Shown here: positions 58,691-64,000 of the stretch, one piece after another
Numbering within the stretch: position 1 is the stretch's first letter
Layout of the letters: every line of letters begins with the position of its first letter
Assembly: GCA_964036295.1 (NCBI GenBank)
Contig: OZ038465.1
Location: 5,442,667-5,506,666 of the forward strand
Length of the DNA stretch: 64,000 nucleotides
Direction of reading: 5' to 3'
Source: Plumapathes pennacea
Taxonomy: Eukaryota; Cnidaria; Anthozoa; Antipatharia; Myriopathidae
Translations under genes and position numbers: made by a program
Notes under the pieces: generated by a model
What the model saw: only the letters and a program-made list of their open reading frames with translations
The model's database searches: none
Told to the model about the DNA's origin: nothing

Positions 58691-59030
58691 TGACAGCTGT
58701 CTGTTGGGAGTCGTTTTTTGGTTGTTAAGATCGCATAACAAACCCAGTTCGACAGAAATTTGATGAATGTGTTTCAAACAACCAGCCGTACTTAATACAC
58801 CGTAGCAAAGGTCTCGGGACTTGTGACCAAAATTCGAGTACACGTGCTAAAAACATCCAGATTACACTTGTGTGGCTGCTGAACTTATCAGTATGTTGTC
58901 AGTATAGACAAGTCTAGACTAAATATACCCAGCTTACCATTATATCTACCACACAGAAAGGGGTCCCACATGAATCCTACATACTAAACACACGTAATAA
59001 AACAAAATCTGCGTACCTCTGCGAATTTGC
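58690..59030. repeat. Isolated diverged beta fragment
   Basis: CTGTCTGTTGGGAGTCG, GATCGCATAACAAACCCAG, TTTCAAACAACCAGCCG and ACTTATCAGT blocks match beta at 46147-46440, and later blocks match 46480-46530 and 46925. It lies over 12 kb from the array, so beta pieces have dispersed or the array once reached here. Confidence 0.65.
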
Positions 59031-59335
59031 AGTAGTAAACTTTATTTTCAAGGTGTTTGTAACATACCCTCTAAACTGGTGTATTCTGCATCTGATAAGA
59101 TTTGTGAAAAAGTATACTTGGGGTCACACTAAAGAGTCCCCAGCTGTATGTAATTACACATCATGTTCACCATGCGCAACACAACAGTTCGTGTGGAATA
59201 ATCGCAAAATGCAGCCTTCCATAATGTGCAGGATTCTGGCCATGGAAGTTAACTATTCTGTGCGTTTAAGTTCGGTACGGAGAATTGGTGCTTCAAAAAT
59301 CAGGTACTGGTGAAACATGATTTACACTACTAATT

Positions 59336-59580
59336 GTTTGGGCCTGTGCTGTTGGCCAAATATTTTGGTCCCTTGCTTTCACAAGGAAGTGGAGCGTTCG
59401 GTGTTCAAACCGAAGGTAGTCGACACGCTGGAGTTCTGGTGAACTTGTCGGCCCGGGTTGGCTCTATCTCCGATAATAAACTTGGGAGCTGGTACACCTG
59501 TCGCATTTCCAAGGCAGCTCTCAACATGGCTACGAAGACTTTGAGTATCGAACATAAACGCGGAAAAGTAGACGTCATTT
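59336..59580 (+). pseudogene. SDR pseudogene fragment, catalytic Tyr changed to Cys
   Basis: About 80 codons matching residues 121-200 of the SDR at 52368: FGPVLLAKYFGPLLSQGSGA, GVLVNLSARVGSISDNKLGS, then WYTCRISK where the functional gene has WYSYRMSK, so the catalytic Tyr is Cys while the Lys remains. Three residues (LGR) are lost in the next helix and the similarity stops at 59580, followed by a stop. No nucleotide-binding half is present. It cannot encode a working enzyme. Confidence 0.85.
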
Positions 59581-59590
59581 AGGCCATTTA

Positions 59591-59765
59591 GTGAGGCGGC
59601 GTGGCCGAGTAGTTAGGGCGCCGGACCCTTAAAATCCGAAGGTCCCAGTTCAAGTCCCGCTCTGAGGGGACTGAGGCCTCGTGGTTTCTCAGCTACTTTC
59701 GTGTTCTCCCAACTTCCCGTGTATTTAGATGAGGCTATATTACACGGAAACGCGTAACTTAAATA
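59591..59765 (+). mobile_element. tRNA-derived SINE
   Basis: Head resembles a leucine-type tRNA: A box GTGGCCGAGTAGTTAGGG (59601-59618), an anticodon-like CTTAAAA loop, and B box GTTCAAGTCCC (59648-59658), followed by a non-tRNA body with CTCGTGGTTTCTCAGC. The acceptor stem no longer pairs. It occupies the place where the duplicated SDR lost its 3' end. The right boundary is uncertain; the 27-A run at 59815-59841 is probably a separate flank expansion. Confidence 0.7.
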
Positions 59766-59769
59766 TTTC

Positions 59770-61466
59770 TTAAATTATTGTTTAATTTTTCATAAACGAA
59801 TGCTCCTGGCATATAAAAAAAAAAAAAAAAAAAAAAAAAAATGGTGAGATGCCTCACAGAATGATTTAGGCTATAAGTGAAGGTTTGCATACAGGCTTTG
59901 CTCATTCAGCGTGGTGGAGGCTTTGCCCACTGAAAAGGGTACACTTTCACTCCCAAGAGTCAACTGCAACAATTTATATTTTTGTATCTGGTCAAAGTTA
60001 TATCAGAGGATATAGAAAGATTGATGTTTGACAGCTTGTTTCATTGAACGTTGTTCAAACTATCAATTCCTATGTACATTTTTTGAAGGCTGGGAGCCTG
60101 AGAGAGCTTGGCCAGTGAAGCTTCTGAACTGGAGTATGGGTGGGTGCAAAGTCTTCTCCAGCCAATGGTAAATAACACATGTAGGGCACTTTAAATTCAG
60201 TGTTAATATTGCTTCCTCGCCTCCACTCCTGCACGGAATTAGTGAGACGATGGGGTGGGGGAAATTTTCAAAACAGATAATTTTATTCTAGGAAATCCAA
60301 ACCGCGGACTCCCTAAAGAATTTAAGAACCATATAAACACATGGAGGCTCGCGCCCGTTTTATAATCCGGAACCTTAAAACTCATCGATGGGAGCAGCCA
60401 GTCCAACAAAGACAGGTTGGCATTTCCCGACGACGAATCTCAAAAATAGGGCCATGGAAAAAATGAAAGGAAATACAGGTTACAGGTTTTTCCCGTCCGT
60501 TAATCCGCCTCCCCTTCGGAGCGGGGGAAGGTCACAAGGTCGGAGAAAATTTGCAGAGGGGCGTTCCGAAATCAATCCGGACTTGGATGTGGATGTTGCA
60601 CTTTCATGATCAAGGTCTCCTCCGCAACAATTTCATGTGTTCGATAAAACACAAGGAAAGCGTTTATAATAAATCAAATGTCACCAGTCCTTCCTCGGTG
60701 CCCGTTATTTTCATATTTTGCATTCCTGGTGTGCGTGTGATGACAGGTACTGGAGTCCCAATGTGTTGTTTTAAATTAAAATGCTATATAAGAACATTGA
60801 TGTGGCCGAACTCGTGATAAATCAAAAACCATTACACAATTTCCCCTCGAGGGAATTCCAAAAATAATAGGGTGACGTTTTGGGCCAACGCAGAGATTAT
60901 CTCAATTTCGACGAGAATGCCCAGTCACTCTCTTGATGAAATTTCCAAATATAGCTCCATCAGGGTCAGCTTTTAATCCAAGGCTTCGCCGGTACAGATG
61001 TATATTATTCCCGGGGAGACTCCGGCAATGAAACGCTCGCATCGCAAAATGTGCAATTTTTTGACCCTAAGCCATGGTCTTCCAGCTCTTTCAGAGGAAT
61101 AGTTTCTACTATATTTTCAGCTATGAAGCACTCATAGTAATGTTTGTCGGCCTGAAACCCATCCGTTTTTCGTCTTCATTTCATGTAACGAATATGGCCC
61201 CAGGGTTGATTACCATCTGTCCGGCTGCTGAATCTACTATCATCGCCATGGACGGTCCACGGTAGACATTAATAGTTAATCATTTATATGACTGGCTCTA
61301 CCTAAATTTCATGGTAAAACGGAAAAATACATTCCTGTGGCCTACCGAGTATTTCATTTGATTTGTTTCACCTTCAGGGTTGTGTTCTAAATTGGTTAAC
61401 TTAAGGTACAAAATAATGATTTCAAACAACTAAGCAGAGTGACTAATAAACAGCTCTTTATCGGCC
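59770..61466. repeat. Duplicate of the SDR downstream region
   Basis: Collinear with 53990-55866, with many substitutions and small indels, including an insertion of about 40 bp near 60935. A 27-A run sits at 59815-59841. ORFs at 60388-60609 and 60551-60817 have no counterpart open in the partner copy. Confidence 0.8.
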
Positions 61467-64000
61467 AAGCCGTGGGCGGAATGCGTCACACCTCTACCGG
61501 GACCACACGGTGACTGACGCATAGTCTAATCTGGGAGTGACTCTTAGGCTTGGGAGTGCTTGTATCACTATAATCACATGTTTATAGTTTAACAGCCACA
61601 CTAAAACAAACCATCAGTTCCAATTTTTGAAATAGACGCCGAGAACTGAAGCCGAAAACCGATGACCACGGATGCCTCGTTGTGACAAGAACGGATTGCC
61701 GTCAATCCAAACGTCGAAAAGTCAGTACAATTCACGGAATCGGAACGCGGTTAAAACTACTATTTTAGTTGATTATCACCTCGCTTCTGAGAACAAGGGA
61801 AAATGCTGTCACTTTTTGGAGGCCGAATTCCCGGCTAAAGTATGCCCATACATCTTGTTTCAGTTCAATAATTTCCGCATAGCGAAGTTGCTTAATGTTT
61901 CGAGAAGGCAACAGAGATGAGCTGACGAGAAACTAGATACAAACGGAGAGATGGAGGTACGCACAGGCACACAGAAGGACGGACAGACTAGAATTGCAAA
62001 TGACTGCAAGGACTGACAGACGTTTCTATGACGTCATTTTCAGTCTTCTTTGCCCTCTACGGCGGTGACGGATATAGCCGGCGGATACGGTATACTTGTA
62101 ATAATTCGTTGCATGCTGTCACTGGACGTTCATGCTCTGATTGCGCAAGAATTCTATGAGGATTAACTAGGATTCAACAACGGCCGAACAAATAATGATT
62201 TGACACAGTTCAACTGTGTCAAGTGCGTCCGGTCTACGTCAATGTGTTGGTGTCACAAAACAACACAAGTCAAAGAGCGTCTCAGCGTAATATTCTGGCT
62301 TTTCTTTTGTATAAATTGGACTCCTTAACCACTCCAAATAGTTTTCGATTCAAAGCCATTTACTAGTTCCCCATTCTGAAAGTATAACCGGAATTAAATC
62401 ATTACAGTTTCTGAATGCTTGCTCTCGGCCCAAAATGGACTGGTCGGGCAATGCAGATAGTGCAATTATTGAACTAAATTTCTGGTAGCGTCATCCTGTG
62501 AGCTTTTTTGTCTTTTTGTTACTTTCATTTATTGAGTTCTAATTCAACTAATCTCAAATAAAGACGTAAATTCAGAATTCATTATTGCGAAATGCTTATG
62601 TCACTGAGTGGGCTTATCTGTGGTTTTGAAGCGCGACCAAGCAATAATCAGTGCCAAAGAGAGGTTGTTACGACACCTAACAGTAGGTCAATAAAGGAAA
62701 ATTCAAACTGCCCCCGTTTGTTGACTCGTTGACCCGTTTCGTTTGGTAACTGGCTTCGAAGTCTTAGTATAACGTTCTCGTGTCAACACAGAAAATTTTG
62801 TTCATGTTGCCGACATTTTTGCGATGTACTTTATATTACAGTCTAATTTATTTATCCGACGTAGACTTAACGAAGCACTACCATAATTTAGGGATATCTG
62901 TGAAACCAACGGCTCATAGTTTTCCTCAACTGAATACGTACGAGAGGCTACTGAGGGTCGAGCGATCGAGAAGACTAGGGAAGATTAAATATTCAAAAAA
63001 CATGACTGAAGAAACAAGTAGCAGAAGAAGAAGAGGTATAGGGGAGTAGTAGTAGTAGTAGTAGAATTAGGAAGCCTGTAAGAATTAAGAAAGAAAGAAA
63101 AAAAGAAGAGCAAGAAGAACAATGAACAAGAAGAGAAAGAAAAAGAAAAAGGGAGAAAGGAAATAATGAGAGGAAGAGGACGAGAACAAGGAGGAGGAAT
63201 TGAAATAATAATAATAAGAAGAAGAAGAAGAAAAAGAAGCTGCTAGCCCAGTGAAGAAAGTAAATAAAACTCATAAATTATACTTTAGCTAACTTCCGTG
63301 TTGTATGAACTCGTTTTCCGGGGATGTGGGACGTGAGTGCGATATACGAGTTCGTGCCGCTACTCAGTGATGTTTGATCCGTTTTGCTTGACTTTTGTTT
63401 GCACGTTCGTGTTGTATGACACAGAGCCGAAATAACTGAGTTACGTAAATTTGATTAATTGGTCGTGTCCGTCTTTATAGCCTCCAGCAGATGAAGGCGC
63501 ACTGAATTGGCCTCACTCTGCTCCGCACCAAGTTCCATTCTAATTTTAGCGTGGCTCTGTTTTCAAATCCAAACTGACAAAAACTCAAGTTAAAAAAGGA
63601 GAGTATAATTGAAAAAATTGACACACCGAGCCACTCACTTTCACTGGTTTGTTGGGGCTCGGTTCAACGTTAATTCTCGTAGGGAGTGGGGCGTTTCAGC
63701 GTTTTAGATTGAGTCAAATTTGGGCAACTGTACTAGTTAAAACTGTAGGTATTGGGGCTTTGAGCTGTATTGACCTGTTTCAGCATGGCATGATACCAGA
63801 CCGTCCCAAAGAGCACTATAAGTATCGCTAGGTTTTCTATTTTATTGCGATGAAATGATTTGCAACGTGTGCTGATTCTATCCCTCTAACTTCCGAATTG
63901 AGTCTGACTGTGTCTCAGCTCTGGCGTATTTCCCACTTTGCCTCTGTGCTATCTTCCCGTTGTACAGCGTGCATCAGTTCATGTTGCGTCCCTGGAGTAT
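61467..64000. other. No gene seen; purine-rich low-complexity tract
   Basis: 62990-63240 is a GAA/GTA/AAG-rich microsatellite mosaic. The remaining sequence has only short ORFs (61672-61920, 62780-63049, 63649-63831) without recognisable motifs. Confidence 0.5.

Noticed and set aside
59591-59663. Functional tRNA-Leu gene
   Set aside because: The acceptor stem does not pair, extra bases break the anticodon arm, and a non-tRNA body follows; a SINE head explains it better.
63002-63274. Overlapping ORFs on both strands
   Set aside because: They arise from the GAA/AAG low-complexity tract.

Overview
This is a eukaryotic, intron-containing, AT-rich window. Its recognisable genes (a TBK1/IKK-epsilon kinase, an invertebrate-type apolipoprotein-L-like protein, an intronless C-factor-like SDR), an L1/Tx1-type LINE and a tRNA-derived SINE point to an invertebrate metazoan. 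An anthozoan cnidarian such as a stony coral is my best guess, but nothing in the window proves it.

Layout. (1) 0.4-4.06 kb, minus strand: the first four coding exons of TBK1/IKBKE; the gene continues off the left edge. (2) About 5.2-46.4 kb: a mosaic array of repeated modules, named here alpha, beta and gamma, with smaller pieces delta and epsilon. Old diverged copies lie on the left (5.2-10.1 kb). Much younger, near-identical copies fill 12-46 kb. The best-preserved order is alpha-beta-gamma-alpha-beta (33.8-46.4 kb), with a period near 9.4 kb. Gamma carries a 71-codon ORF of unknown function: four intact copies, two with a stop codon, one internally deleted. Alpha and gamma both carry a minus-strand TATA-like box followed by a short leader and a conserved splice donor. 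Beta carries a plus-strand TATAAAAGG box. The array is peppered with MITEs whose 3-bp target duplications can be read against empty sites in sister copies, two hairpin/foldback composites (one lies outside the array at 50 kb), and a 5'-truncated LINE that has lost its reverse transcriptase. (3) 46.4-52.3 kb: mostly featureless. (4) 52.4-53.2 kb: a single-exon SDR gene. (5) 56.0-57.2 kb, minus strand: a two-coding-exon APOL-like gene. (6) 59.3-61.5 kb: a degenerate duplicate of the SDR 3' half and its downstream region, with a SINE in the gap. The last 2.5 kb show no gene.

The three protein genes have no evident joint pathway. TBK1 is an innate-immune kinase and APOL-like proteins act on membranes, but they are more than 50 kb apart. 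The most interesting unexplained content is the repeated small ORF with its recurring promoter-like modules next to TBK1. The near-identical copies could also partly reflect assembly of haplotypes, which the sequence alone cannot exclude.
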